Made by a program: the position numbers and the translations under genes. This document shows, piece after piece, positions 36,927-51,789 of a stretch of DNA of 64,000 bases. This DNA is from Fasciola hepatica (taxonomy: Eukaryota; Platyhelminthes; Trematoda; Plagiorchiida; Fasciolidae): contig CANUEZ040000196.1 in assembly GCA_948099385.1 (NCBI GenBank), forward strand, positions 4,881,001 to 4,945,000. The letters are read 5' to 3'. The notes beneath the pieces are model-generated. The model was not told where the DNA came from. It did not search any database and saw only the letters and a program-made list of their open reading frames with translations. Every line of letters starts with the position of its first letter. Within the stretch, counting starts at the first letter, position 1.

Positions 36927-39900
36927 TAAACTACATCATATATAGCACCCTTCCCAAACTGGCTTCAAATTTGAATGGTAACAACCAGCTTCGCGCACAC
37001 CGATCCACTCCTATGATGGATGACTTCTCTGTAGGGGCCTAAGTACAACCAACGCATTCCCAAATGAACAACCTACACAGCTTCCTTACTATGCATGCAA
37101 TTGATTAGTAGTACGAGATTAGATTAGATTAGATTAGATTAGATTTGTATAATATGATTGATCATGCAGCTTGAACGCTCAACTGAGCATTGAAATCCAT
37201 GGAAGCACTGTACAGCTGTTTCATCCTCTAGGGGACTCGACTCATCAGCAGTGCACATCGACCGAGCAACCACGGGCACTCCAACACACGGTGAACCATT
37301 GTGAATCGAACAACTTAACAACACAAGGCTATCCGGGATGGCTCTCAACGCTTTGTTCAACATCTACACTACATGATATAGCACCCTTCCCAAACTCGCT
37401 TCAAATTTGAATGGTAAGAACCAGCTTCGCGCACACCGATCGACTCCTATGATGGATGACTTCTCTGTAGGGGCCTAAGTACAACCAACGCATTCCCAAA
37501 TGAACAACCTACACAGCTTCCTTACTATGCATGCAATTGATTAGTAGTACGAGATTAGATCAGACTAGATTAGATTTGTATAATATGATTGATCATGCAG
37601 CTTGAACGCTCAACTGAGCATTGAAATCCATGGAAGCACTGTACAGCTGTTTCATCCTCTAAGGGACTCGACTCATCAGCAGTGCACATCGACCGAGCCC
37701 CCACGGGCACTCCAACAACCGGTGAACCATTGTGAATCGAACAACTTAACAACACAAGGCTATCCGGGATGGCTCTCAACGCTTTGTTCAACATCTACAC
37801 TACATGATATAGCACCGTTCCCAAACTCGCTTCAAATTTGAATAGTAAGAACCAGCTTCGCGCACACCGATCGACTCCTATGATGGATGACTTCTCTGTA
37901 GGGGCCTAAGTACAACCAACGCATTCCCAAATGAACAACCTACACAGCTTCCTTACTATGCATGCAATTGATTAGTAGTACGAGATTAGATCAGATCAGA
38001 TTAGATTTGTATAATATGATTGATCATGCAGCTTGAACGCTCAACTGAGCATTGAAATCCATGGAAGCACTGTACAGCTGTTTCATCCTCTAAGGGACTC
38101 GACTCATCAGCAGTGCACATCGACCGAGCAACCACGGACACTCCAACAACTGGTGAACCATTGTGAATCGAACAACTTAACAACACAAGGCTATCCGGGA
38201 TTGGATATCAAAGCTTTGTTCAACATCTACACTATATCATATATAGCACCCTTCCCAAACTCGCTTCAAATTTGAATGGTAACAACCAGCTTCGCGCACA
38301 CCGATCGACTCGTATGATGGATGACTTCTCTGTAGGGGCCTAAGTACAACCAACGCATTCCCAAATGAACAACCTACACAGCTTCCTTACTATGCATGCA
38401 ATTGATTAGTAGTACGAGATTAGATTAGATTAGATCAGATTAGATTTGTATAATATGATTGATCATGCAGCTTGAACGCTCAACTGAGCATTGAAATCCA
38501 TGGAAGCACTGTACAGCTGTTTCATCCTCTAAGGGACTCGACTCATCAGCAGTGCACATCGACCGAGCCCCCACGGGCACTCCAACAACCGGTGAACCAT
38601 TGTGAATCAAACAACTTAACAACACAAGGCTATCCGGGATGGCTATCAACGCTTTGTTCAACATCTACACTACATGATATAGCACCCTTCCCAAACTCGC
38701 TTCAAATTTGAATGGTAAGAACCAGCTTCGCGCACACCGATCGACTCCTATGATGGATGACTTCTCTGTAGGGGCCTAAGTACAACCAACGCATTCCCAA
38801 ATGAACAACCTACACAGCTTCCCTACTATGCATGCAATTGATTAGTAGTACGAGATTAGATTAGATCAGATTAGATTTGTATAATATGATTGATCAATGC
38901 AGCTTGAACGCTCAACTGAGCATTGAAATCCATGGAAGCACTGCACAGCTGTTTCATCCTCTAAGGGACTCGACTCATCAGCAGTGCACATCGACCGAGC
39001 AACCACGGGCACTCCAACACACGGTGAACCATTGTGAATCGAACAACTTAACAACAAAAGGCTATCCGGGATGGCTATGAACGCTTTGTTCAACAACTAC
39101 ACTACATGATATAGCACCGTTCCCAAACTCGCTTCAAATTTGTATGGTAAGAACCAGCTTCGCGCACACCGATCGACTCGTATGATGGATGACCTCTCTG
39201 TAGGGGCCTCAGTACAACCAACGCATTCCCAAATGAACAACCTACACAGCTTCCTTACTATGCATGCAATTGATTAGTAGTACGAGATTAGATTAGATTA
39301 GATTAGATTAGATTTGTATAATATGATTGATCATGCAGCTTGAACGCTCAACTGAGCATTGAAATCCATGGAAGCACTATACAGCTGTTTCATCCTCTAG
39401 GGGACTCGACTCATCAGCAGTGCACATCGACCGAGCCCCCACGGGCACTCCAACAACCGGTGAACCATTGTGAATCAAACAACTTAACAACACAAGGCTA
39501 TCCGGGATGGCTATCAACGCTTTGTTCAACATCTACACTACATGATATAGCACCGTTCCCAAACTCGCTTTAAATTTGAATGGTAAGAACCAGCTTCGCG
39601 CACACCGATCGACTCCTATGATGGATGACTTCTCTGTAGGGGCTGAGTACAAACAACGCATTCCCAAATGAAAAACCTACACAGCTTCCTTACTATGCAT
39701 GCAATTGATTAGTAGTACGAGATTAGATTAGATCAGATTAGATTTGTATAATATGATTGATCAATGCAGCTTGAACGCTCAACTGAGCATTGAAATCCAT
39801 GGAAGCACTGCACAGCTGTTTCATCCTCTAAGGGACTCGACTCATCAGCAGTGCACATCGACCGAGCAACCACGGGCACTCCAACACACGGTGAACCATT

Positions 39901-42900
39901 GTGAATCGAACAACTTAACAACAAAAGGCTATCCGGGATGGCTATCAACGCTTTGTTCAACAACTACACTACATGATATAGCACCGTTCCCAAACTCGCT
40001 TCAAATTTGTATGGTAAGAACCAGCTTCGCGCACACCGATCGACTCGTATGATGGATGACTTCTCTGTAGGGGCCTAAGTACAACCAACGCATTCCCAAA
40101 TGAACAACCTACACAGCTTCTTTACTACGCTTGCAATTGATTAGTAGTACGAGATTAGATTAGATTAGATTAGATTAGATTTGTATAATATGATTGATCA
40201 TGCAGCTTGAACGCTCAACTGAGCATTGAAATCCATGGAAGCACTGTACAGCTGTTTCATCCTCTAGGGGACTCGACTCATCAGCAGTGCACATCGACCG
40301 AGCCCCCACGGGCACTCCAACAACTGGTGAACCATTGTGAATCGAACAACTTAACAACACAAGGCTATCCGGGATGGCTCTCAACGCTTTGTTCAACATC
40401 TACACTACATGATATAGCACCCTTCCCAAACTCGCTTCAAATTTGAATGGTAAGAACCAGCTTCGCGCACACCGATCGACTCCTATGATGGATGACGTCT
40501 CTGTAGGGGCCTAAGTACAACCAACGCATTCCCAAATGAACAACCTACACAGCTTCCTTACTATGCATGCAATTGATTAGTAGTACGAGATTAGATTGGA
40601 TTAGATTAGATTTGTATAATATGATTGATCATGCAGCTTGAACGCTCAACTGAGCATTGAAATCCATGGAAGCACTGTACAGCTGTTTCATCCTCTAAGG
40701 GACTCGACTCATCAGCAGTGCACATCGACCGAGCCCCCACGGGCACTCCAACAACCGGTGAACCATTGTGAATCGAACAACTTAACAACACAAGGCTATC
40801 CGGGATGGCTATCAACGCTTTGTTCAACATCTACACTACATGATATAGCACCCTTCCCAAACTCGCTTCAAATTTGAATGGTAAGAACCAGCTTCGCGCA
40901 CACCGATCGACTCCTATGATGGATGACGTCTCTGTAGGGGCCTAAGTACAACCAACGCATTCCCAAATGAACAACCTACACAGCTTCCTTACTATGCATG
41001 CAATTGATTAGTAGTACGAGATTAGATTAGATCAGATTAGATTTGTATAATATGATTGATCAATGCAGCTTGAACGCTCAACTGAGCATTGAAATCCATG
41101 GAAGCACTGCACAGCTGTTTCATCCTCTAAGGGACTCGACTCATCAGCAGTGCACATCGACCGAGCAACCACGGGCACTCCAACACACGGTGAACCATTG
41201 TGAATCGAACAACTTAACAACAAAAGGCTATCCGGGATGGCTATCAACGCTTTGTTCAACAACTACACTACATGATATAGCACCGTTCCCAAACTCGCTT
41301 CAAATTTGTATGGTAAGAACCAGCTTCGCGCACACCGATCTACTCGTATGATGGATGACTTCTCTGTAGGGGCCTAAGTACAACCAACGCATTCCCAAAT
41401 GAACAACCTACACAGCTTCCTTACTATGCATGCAATTGATTAGTAGTACGAGATTAAATTAGATTAGATTAGATTTGTATAATATGATTGATCATGCAGC
41501 TTGAACGCTCAACTGAGCATTGAAATCCATGGAAGCACTGTACAGCTGTTTCATCCTCTAAGGGACTCGACTCATCAGCAGTGCACATCGACCGAGCCCC
41601 CACGGGCACTCCAACAACCGGTGAACCATTGTGAATCAAACAACTTAACAACACAAGGCTATCCGGGATGGCTATCAACGCTTTGTTCAACATCTACACT
41701 ACATGATATAGCACCCTTCCCAAACTCGCTTTAAATTTGAATGGTAAGAACCAGCTTCGCGCACACCGATCGACTCCTATGATGGATGACTTCTCTGTAG
41801 GGGCTGAGTACAACCAACACATTCCCAAATGAAAAACCTACACAGCTTCCTTACTATGCATGCAATTGATTAGTAGTACGAGATTAGATTAGATCAGATT
41901 AGATTTGTATAATATGATTGATCAATGCAGCTTGAACGCTCAACTGAGCATTGAAATCCATGGAAGCACTGCACAGCTGTTTCATCCTCTAAGGGACTCG
42001 ACTCATCAGCAGTGCACATCGACCGAGCAACCACGGGCACTCCAACACACGGTGAACCATTGTGAATCGAACAACTTAACAACACAAGGCTATCCGGGAT
42101 GGCTATGAACGCTTTGTTCAACAACTACACTACATGATATAGCACCGTTCCCAAACTCGCTTCAAATTTGTATGGTAAGAACCAGCTTCGCGCACACCGA
42201 TCGACTCGTATGATGGATGACTTCTCTGTAGGGGCCTAAGTACAACCAACGCATTCCCAAATGAACAACCTACACAGCTTCCTTACTATGCATGCAATTG
42301 ATTAGTAGTACGAGATTAGATCAGATTAGATTAGATTTGTATAATATGATTGATCATGCAGCTTGAACGCTCAACTGAGCATTGAAATCCATGGAAGCAC
42401 TGTACAGCTGTTTCATCCTCTAGGGGACTCGACTCATCAGCAGTGCACATCGACCGAGCCCCCACGGGCACTCCAACAACTGGTGAACCATTGTGAATCG
42501 AACAACTTAACAACACAAGGCTATCCGGGATGGCTGTCAACGCTTTGTTCAACATCTACACTACATGATATAGCACCCTTCCCAAACTCGCTTCAAATTT
42601 GAATGGTAAGAACCAGCTTCGCGTACACCGATCGACTCCTATGATGGATGACGTCTCTGTAGGGGCCTAAGTACAACCAACGCATTCCCAAATGAACAAC
42701 CTACACAGCTTCCTTACTATGCATGCAATTGATTAGTAGTACGAGATTAGATCAGATTAGATTAGATTTGTATAATATGATTGATCATGCAGCTTGAACG
42801 CTCAACTGAGCATTGAAATCCATGGAAGCACTGTACAGCTGTTTCATCCTCTACGGGACTCGACTCATCAGCAGTGCACATCGACCGAGCCCCCACGGGC

Positions 42901-45900
42901 ACTCCAACAACCGGTGAACCATTGTGAATCGAACAATTTAACAACACAAGGCTATCCGGGATGGCTCTCAACGCTTTGTTCAACATCTACACTACATGAT
43001 ATAGCACCGTTCCCAAACTCGCTTCAAATTTGAATAGTAAGAACCAGCTTCGCGCACACCGATCGACTCCTATGATGGATGACTTCTCTGTAGGGGCCTA
43101 AGTACAACCAACGCATTCCCAAATGAACAACCTACACAGCTTCCTTACTATGCATGCAACTGATTAGTAGTACGAGATTAGATTAGATCAGATTAGATTT
43201 GTATAATATGATTGATCATGCAGCTTGAACGCTCAACTGAGCATTGAAATCCATGGAAGCACTGTACAGCTGTTTCATCCTCTAGGGGACTCGACTCATC
43301 AGCAGTGCACATCGACCGAGCAACCACGGACACTCCAACAACTGGTGAACCATTGTGAATCGAACAACTTAACAACACAAGTCTATCCGGGATTGGATAT
43401 CAAAGCTTTGTTCAACATCTACAATATATCATATATAGCACCCTGCCCAAACTCGCTTCAAATTTGAATGGTAAGAACCAGCTTCGCGCACACCGATCGA
43501 CTCGTATGATGGATGACTTCTCTGTAGGGGCCTAAGTACAACCAACGCATTCCCAAATGAACAACCTACACAGCTTCCCTACTATGCATGCAATTGATTA
43601 GTAGTACGAGATTAGATTAGATTAGATTAGATTAGATTAGATTTGTATAATATGATTGATCATGCAGCTTGAACGCTCAACTGAGCATTGAAATCCATGG
43701 AAGCACTGTACAGCTGTTTCATCCTCTACGGGACTCGACTCATCAGCAGTGCACATCGACCGAGCAACCACGGGCACTCCAACAACCGGTGAACCATTGT
43801 GAATCGAACAACTTAACAACACAAGGCTATCCGGGATGGCTATCAACGCTTTGTTCAACATCTACACTACATGATATAGCACCCTTCCCAAACTCGCTTT
43901 AAATTTGAATGGTAAGAACCAGCTTCGCGCACACCGATCGACTCGTATGATGGATGACTTCTCTGTAGGGGCCTGAGTACAACCAACGCATTCACAAATG
44001 AACAACCTACACAGCTTCCTTACTATGCATGCAATTGATTAGTAGTACGAGATTAGATTAGATCAGATTAGATTTGTATAATATGATTGATCAATGCAGC
44101 TTGAACGCTCAACTGAGCATTGAAATCCATGGAAGCACTGCACAGCTGTTTCATCCTCTAAGGGACTCGACTCATCAGCAGTGCACATCGACCGAGCCCC
44201 CACGGGCACTCCAACAACCGGTGAACCATTGTGAATCAAACAACTTAACAACACAAGGCTATCCGGGATGGCTCTCAACGCTTTGTTCAACATCTACACT
44301 ACATGATATAGCACCGTTCCCAAACTCGCTTTAAATTTGAATGGTAAGAACCAGCTTCGCGCACACCGATCGACTCCTATGATGGATGACTTCTCTGTAG
44401 GGGCCTAAGTACAACCAACGCATTCCCAAATGAACAACCTACACAGCTTCCTTACTATGCATGCAATTGATTAGTAGTACGAGATAAGTTCGGATTAGAT
44501 TAGATTTGTATAATATGATTGATCATGCAGCTTGAACGCTCAACTGAGCATTGAAATCCATGGAAGCACTGTACAGCTGTTTCATCCTCTAAGGGACTCG
44601 ACTCATCAGCAGTGCACATCGACCGAGCCCCCACGGACACTCCAACAACCGGTGATCCATTGTGAATCGACCAACCTAACAAAACAATGTTATCCGGGAT
44701 GGCTATCAACGCTTTGTTCAACATCTACACTACATCATATATAGCACCCTTCCCAAATTCGCTTCAAATTTGAATGGTAAGAACCAGCTTCGCGCACACC
44801 GATCGACTCCTATGATGGATGACTTCTCTGTAGGGGCCTAAGTACAACCAACGCATTCCCAAATGAACAACCTACACAGCTTCCTCACTATGCATGCAAT
44901 TGATTAGTAGTACGAGATTAGATTAGATCAGATTAGATTTGTATAATATGATTGATCATGCAGCTTGAACGCTCAACTGAGCATTGAAATCCATGGAAGC
45001 ACTGTACAGCTGTTTCATCCTCTAAGGGACTCGACTCATCAGCAGTGCACATCGACCGAGCCCCCACGGGCACTCCAACAACCGGTGAACCATTGTGAAT
45101 CGAACAACTTAACAACACAAGGCTATCCGGGATGGCTCTCAACGCTTTGTTCAACATCTACACTACATGATATAGCACCCTTCCCAAACTCGCTTCAAAT
45201 TTGAATAGTAAGAACCAGCTTCGCGCACACCGATCGACTCCTTTGATGGATGACTTCTCTGTAGGGGCCTAAGTACAACCAACGCATTCACAAATGAACA
45301 ACCTACACAGCTTCCTTACTATGCATGCAATTGATTAGTAGTACGGGACTAGATTAGATTAGATTAGATTAGATTTGTATAATATGATTGATCATGCAGC
45401 TTGAACGCTCAACTGAGCATTGAAATCCATGGAAGCACTGTACAGCTGTTTCATCCTCTAAGGGACTCGACTCATCAGCAGTGCACATCGACCGAGCCCC
45501 CACGGGCACTCCAACAACCGGTGAACCATTGTGAATCGAACAACTTAACAACACAAGGCTATCCGGGAGGGCTCTCAACGCTTTGTTCAACATCTACACT
45601 ACATGATATAGCACCCTTCCCAAACTCGCTTCAAATTTGAATAGTAAGAACCAGCTTCGCGCACACCGATCGACTCCTATGATGGATGACTTCTCTGTAG
45701 GGGCCTAAGTACAACCAACGCATTCCCAAATGAACAACCTACACAGCTTCCTTACTATGCATGCAATTGATTAGTAGTACGAGATTAGATTAGATTAGAT
45801 TAGATTTGTATAATATGATTGATCATGCAGCTTGAACGCTCAACTGAGCATTGAAATCCATGGAAGCACTGTACAGCTGTTTTATCCTCTAAGGGACTCG

Positions 45901-46496
45901 AATCATCAGCAGTGCACATCGACCGAGCCCCCACGGGCACTCCAACAACCGGTGAACCATTGTGAATCGAACAACTTAACAACACCGGGCTATCCGGGAT
46001 GGCTCTCAACGCTTTGTTCAACATCTACACTACATGATATAGCACCGTTCCCAAACTCGCTTCAAATTTGAATGGTAAGAACCAGCTTCGCGCACACCGA
46101 TCGACTCCTATGATGGATAACTTCTCTGTAGGGGCCTAAGTACAACCAACGCATTCCCAAATGAACAACCTACACAGCTTCCTTACTATGCATGCAATTG
46201 ATTAGTAGTACGAGATAAGTTCAGATTAGATTAGATTTGTATAATATGATTGATCATGCAGCTTGAACGCTCAACTGAGCATTGAAATCCATGGAAGCAC
46301 TGTACAGCTGTTTCATCCTCTAAGGGACTCGACTGATCAGCAGTGCACATCGACCGAGCCCCCACGGGCACTCCAACAACCGGTGAACCATTGTGAATCG
46401 AACAACTTACCAACACAAGACTGTCCGGGATGGCTATCAACGCTTTGTTCAACATCTACACTACATGATATAGCACCGTTCCCAAACTCGCTTTAA
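36927..46496. repeat. Region of interleaved monomer subtypes
   Basis: Monomers with an extra A (tgatcaatgcagc) alternate irregularly with ordinary ones. They occur near 38895, 39762, 41060, 41922 and 44090, and all five carry the H17G ribozyme lesion (starts 38938, 39805, 41104, 41966, 44135). Intact ribozymes start at 37205, 37636, 38067, 38506, 40241, 40672, 41535, 42397, 42828, 43259, 43703, 44566, 44999 and 45435. The copy at 39374 has a U1.1-G2.1 wobble. 45866 is G12A and 46297 is G8C. Confidence 0.82.
43610..43643. repeat. Longest internal (ATTAG)n pentanucleotide tract
   Basis: Six perfect ATTAG units followed by ATTTG. Every undeleted monomer has this tract between gtacgag and tttgtataatatg, usually with three to five units. 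Common alleles replace a unit by ATCAG or end in ATTGG. Tract length explains most monomer lengths that differ from 431 by multiples of five. Confidence 0.92.
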
Positions 46497-49400
46497 ATTT
46501 GAATGATAAGAACCAGCTTCGCGCACACCGATCGACTCCTATGATGGATGACTTCTCTGTAGGGGCCTAAGTACAACCAACGCATTCCCAAATGAACAAC
46601 CTACACAGCTTCCTTACTATGCATGCAATTGATTAGTAGTACGAGATTAGATTAGATTAGATTAGATTTGTATAATATGATTGATCATGCAGCTTGAACG
46701 CTCAACTGAGCACTGAAATCCATGGAAGCACTGTACAGCTGTTTCATCCTCTAGGGGACTCGACTCATCAGCAGTGCACATCGACCGAGCAACCACGGGC
46801 ACTCCAACAACCGGTGAACCATTGTGAATCGAACAACTTAACAACACAAGGCTATCCGGGATGGCTCTGAACGCTTTGTTCAACATCTACACTACATGAT
46901 ATAGCACCCTTCCCAAACTCGCTTCAAATTTGAATGGTAAGAACCAGCTTCGCGCACACCGATCGACTCCTATGATGGATGACTTCTCTGTAGGGGCCTA
47001 AGTACAACCAACGCATTCCCAAATGAACAACCTACACAGCTTCCTTACTATGCATGCAATTGATTAGTAGTACGAGATTAGATTAGATTAGATTAGATTA
47101 GATTTGTATAATATGATTGATCATGCAGCTTGAACGCTCAACTGAGCATTGAAATCCATCGAAGCACTGTACAGCTGTTTCATCCGCTAAGGGACTCGAC
47201 TCATCAGCAGTGCACATCGACCGAGCCCCCACGAGCACTCCAACAACCGGTGAACCATTGTGAATCGAACAACTTAACAAAACAAGGCTATCCGGGATGG
47301 CTCTCAACGCTTTGTTCAACATATACACTACATGATATAGCACCCTTCCCAAACTCGCTTTAAATTTGAATGGTAAGAACCAGCTCCGCGCACACCGATC
47401 GACTCCTATGATGGATGACTTCTCTGTAGGGGCCTAAGTACAACCAACGCATTCCCAAATGAACAACCTACACAGCTTCCTTACTATGCATGCAATTGAT
47501 TAGTAGTACGAGATTAGATCAGATTAGATTAGATTTGTATAATATGATTGATCATGCAGCTTGAACGCTCAACTGAGCATTGAAATCCATCGAAGCACTG
47601 TACAGCTGTTTCATCCTCTAGGGGACTCGACTCATCAGCAGTGCACATCGACCGAGCAACCACGGGCACTCCAACAACCGGTGAACCATTGTGAATCGAA
47701 CAACTCAACAACACAAGGCTATCCGGGATGGCTCTCAACGCTTTGTTCAACATCTACACTACATGATATAGCACCCTTCCCAAACTCGCTTCAAATTTGA
47801 ATAGTAAGAACCAGCTTCGCGCACACCGATCGACTCCTATGATGGATGACTTCTCTGTAGGGGCCTAAGTACAACCAACGCATTCCCAAATGAACAACCT
47901 ACACAGCTTCCTTACTATGCATGCAATTGATTAGTAGTACGAGATTAGATTAGATTAGATTAGATTAGATTTGTATATTATGATTGATCATGCAGCTTGA
48001 ACGCTCAACTGAGCATTGAAATCCATGGAAGCACTGTACAGCTGTTTCATCCTCTGAGGGACTCGACTCATCAGCAGTGCACATCGACCGAGCCCCCACG
48101 GACACTCCAACAACCGGTGAACCATTGTGAATCGACCAACCTAATAAAACAATGTTGTCCGGGGTGGCTATCAACGCTTTGTTCAACATCTACACTACAT
48201 GATATAGCACCCTTCCCAAACTCGCTTCAATTTTGAATGATAAGAACCAGCTTCGCGCACACCGATCGACTCCTATGATGGATGACTTCTCTGTAGGGGC
48301 CTAAGTACAACCAACGCATTCCCAAATGAACAACCTACACAGCTTCCTTACTATGCATGCAATTGATTAGTAGTACGAGATTAGATTAGATTAGATTAGA
48401 TTTGTATAATATGATTGATCATGCAGCTTGAACGCTCAACTGAGCACTGAAATCCATGGAAGCACTGTACAGCTGTTTCATCCTCTAGGGGACTCGACTC
48501 ATCAGCATTGCACATCGACCCAGCAACCACGGGCACTCCAACAACCGGTGAACCATTGTGAATCGAACAACTTAACAACACAAGGCTATCCGGGATGGCT
48601 CTGAACGCTTTGTTCAACATCTACACTACATGATATAGCACCCTTCCCAAACTCGCTTCAAATTTGAATGGTAAGAACCAGCTTCGCGCACACCGATCGA
48701 CTCCTATGATGGATGACTTCTCTGTAGGGGCCTAAGTACAACCAACGCATTCCCAAATGAACAACCTACACAGCTTCCTTACTATGCATGCAATTGATTA
48801 GTAGTACGAGATTAGATTAGATTAGATTAGATTAGATTTGTATAATATGATTGATCATGCAGCTTGAACGCTCAACTGAGCATTGAAATCCATCGAAGCA
48901 CTGTACAGCTGTTTCATCCGCTAAGGGACTCGACTCATCAGCAGTGCACATCGACCGAGCCCCCACGAGCACTCCAACAACCGGTGAACCATTGTGAATC
49001 GAACAACTTAACAACACAAGGCTATCCGGGATGGCTCTCAACGCTTTGTTCAACATATACACTACATGCAATAGCACCCTTCCCAAACTCGCTTTAAATT
49101 TGAATGGTAAGAACCAGCTCCGCGCACACCGATCGACTCCTATGATGGATGACTTCTCTGTAGGGGCCTAAGTACAACCAACGCATTCCCAAATGAACAA
49201 CCTACACAGCTTCCTTACTATGCATGCAATTGATTAGTAGTACGAGATTAGATCAGATTTGATTAGATTTGTATAATATGATTGATCATGCAGCTTGAAC
49301 GCTCAACTGAGCATTGAAATCCATGGAAGCACTGTACAGCTGTTTCATCCTCTAGGGGACTCGACTCATCAGCAGTGCACATCGACCGAGCAACCACGGG

Positions 49401-50180
49401 CACTCCAACAACCGGTGAACCATTGTGAATCGAACAACTTAACAACACAAGGCTATCCGGGATGGCTATCAACGCTTTGTTCAACATCTACACTACATGA
49501 TATAGCACCCTTCCCAAACTCGCTTCAAATTTGAATAGTAAGAACCAGCTTCGCGCACACCGATCGACTCCTATGATGGATGACTTCTCAGTAGGGGCCT
49601 AAGTACAACCAACGCATTCCCAAATGAACAACCTACACAGCTTCCTTACTATGCATGCAATTGATTAGTAGTACGAGATTAGATTAGATTAGATTAGATT
49701 AGATTTGTATAATATGATTGATCATGCAGCTTGAACGCTCAACTGAGCATTGAAATCCATGAAAGCACTGTACAGCTGTTTCATCCTCTGAGGGACTCGA
49801 CTCATCAGCAGTGCACATCGACCGAGCCCCCACGGACACTCCAACAACCGGTGAACCATTGTGAATCGACCAACCTAATAAAACAATGTTATCCGGGATG
49901 GCTCTCAACGCTTTGTTCAACATCTACACTACATGATATAGCACCCTTCCCAAACTCGCTTCAAATTTGAATGGTAAGAACCAGCTTCGCGCACACCGAT
50001 CGACTCCTATGATGGATGACTTCTCTGTAGGGGCCTGAGTACAACCAACGCATTCCCAAATGAACAACCTACACAGCTTCCTTACTATGCATGCAATTGA
50101 TTAGTAGTACGAGATTAGATTAGATTAGATTAGATTTGTATAATATGATTGATCATGCAGCTTGAACGCTCAACTGAGCA
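46497..50180. repeat. 1734-bp higher-order repeat (four monomers), two copies
   Basis: Copy 1 is about 46497-48230 and copy 2 about 48231-49964, with similarity fading near 50180. Shared markers are catcgaagc with catccgctaagg and cagctccgcgc (second monomer) and cgaccaacctaataaaacaatgtt (fourth monomer). Intact ribozymes start at 46728, 47164, 47595, 48031, 48898, 49329 and 49765. The copy at 48462 has a stem I mismatch from the 5' side (plus strand cagcattgcac). Confidence 0.85.
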
Positions 50181-50626
50181 TTGAAATCCATGGAAGCACT
50201 GTACAGCTGTTTCATCCTCTAAGGGACTCGACTCATCAGCAGTGCACATCGGCCGAGCAACCACGGGCACTCCAAGAACCGGTGAACCATTGTGAATCGA
50301 ACAACTTAACAACACAAGGCTATCCGGGATGGCTCTGAACGCTTTGTTCAACATCTACACTACATGATATAGCACCCTTCCCAAACTCGCTTCAAATTTG
50401 AATGGTAAGAACCAGCTTCGCGCACACCGATCGACTCCTATGATGGATGACTTCTCTGTAGGGGCCTAAGTACAACCAACGCATTCCCAAATGAACAACC
50501 TACACAGCTTCCTTACTATGCATGCAATTGATTAGTAGTACGAGATTAGATTAGATTAGATTAGATTTGTATTATATGATTGATCATGCAGCTTGAACGC
50601 TCAACTGAGCATTGAAATCCATGGAA

Positions 50627-50676
50627 GCACTGTACAGCTTTTTCATCCTCTAAGGGACTCGACTCATCAGCAGTGC
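50627..50676 (-). pseudogene. Hammerhead variant, C15.2A
   Basis: The plus strand reads cagctttttcatcc, so the RNA has GAAAAAG and the C15.2-G16.2 pair of stem III is lost. The palindrome needed for a dimeric stem III is also broken. Core boxes are intact; activity is expected to be low or absent. Confidence 0.65.
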
Positions 50677-51789
50677 ACATCGACCGAGCCCCCACGAGCA
50701 CTCCAACAACCGGTGAACCATTGTGAATCGAACAACTTAACAACACAAGGCTATCCGGGATGGCTCTCAACGCTTTGTTCAACATCTACACTACATGATA
50801 TAACACCCTTCCCAAACTCGCTTTAAATTTGAATGGTAAGAACCAGCTTCGCGCACACCGATCGACTCCTATGATGGATGACTTCTCTGTAGGGGCCTAA
50901 GTACAACCAACGCATTCACAAATGAACAACCTACACAGCTTCCTTACTATGCATGCAATTGATTAGTAGTACGAGATTAGATTAGATCAGATTAGATTTG
51001 TATATTATGATTGATCATGCAGCTTGAACGCTCAACTGAGCATTGAAATCCATGGAAGCACTGTACAGCTGTTTCATCCTCTAAGGGACTCGACTCATCA
51101 GCAGTGCACATCGACCGAGCAACCACGGGCACTCCAACAACCGGTGAATCATTGTGAATCGAACAACTTAACAACACAAGGCTATCCGGGATGGCTCTCA
51201 ACGCTTTGTTCAACATCTACACTACATGATATAGCACCGTTCCCAAACTCGCTTTAAATTTGAATGGTAAGAACCAGCTTCGCGCACACCGATCGACTCC
51301 TATGATGGATGACTTCTCTGTAGGGGCCTAAGTACAACCAACGCATTCCCAAATGAACAACCTACACAGCTTCCTTACTATGCATGCAATTGATTAGTAG
51401 TACGAGATTAGATCAGATTAGATTAGATTTTAATTATATGATTGATCATGCAGCTTGAACGCTCAACTGAGCATTGAAATCCATGGAAGCACTGTACAGC
51501 TGTTTCATCCTCTAAGGGACTCGACTCATCAGCAGTGCACATCGACCGAGCCCCCACGAGCACTCCAACAACCGGTGAACCATTGTGAATCGAACAACTT
51601 AACAACACCGGGCTATCCGGGATGGCTCTCAACGCTTTGTTCAACATCTACACTACATGATATAGCACCGTTCCCAAACTCGCTTTAAATTTGAATGGTA
51701 AGAACCAGCTTCGCGCACACCGATCGACTCGTATGATGAATGACTTCTCTGTAGGGGCCTAAGTACAACCAACGCATTCCCAAATGAAC

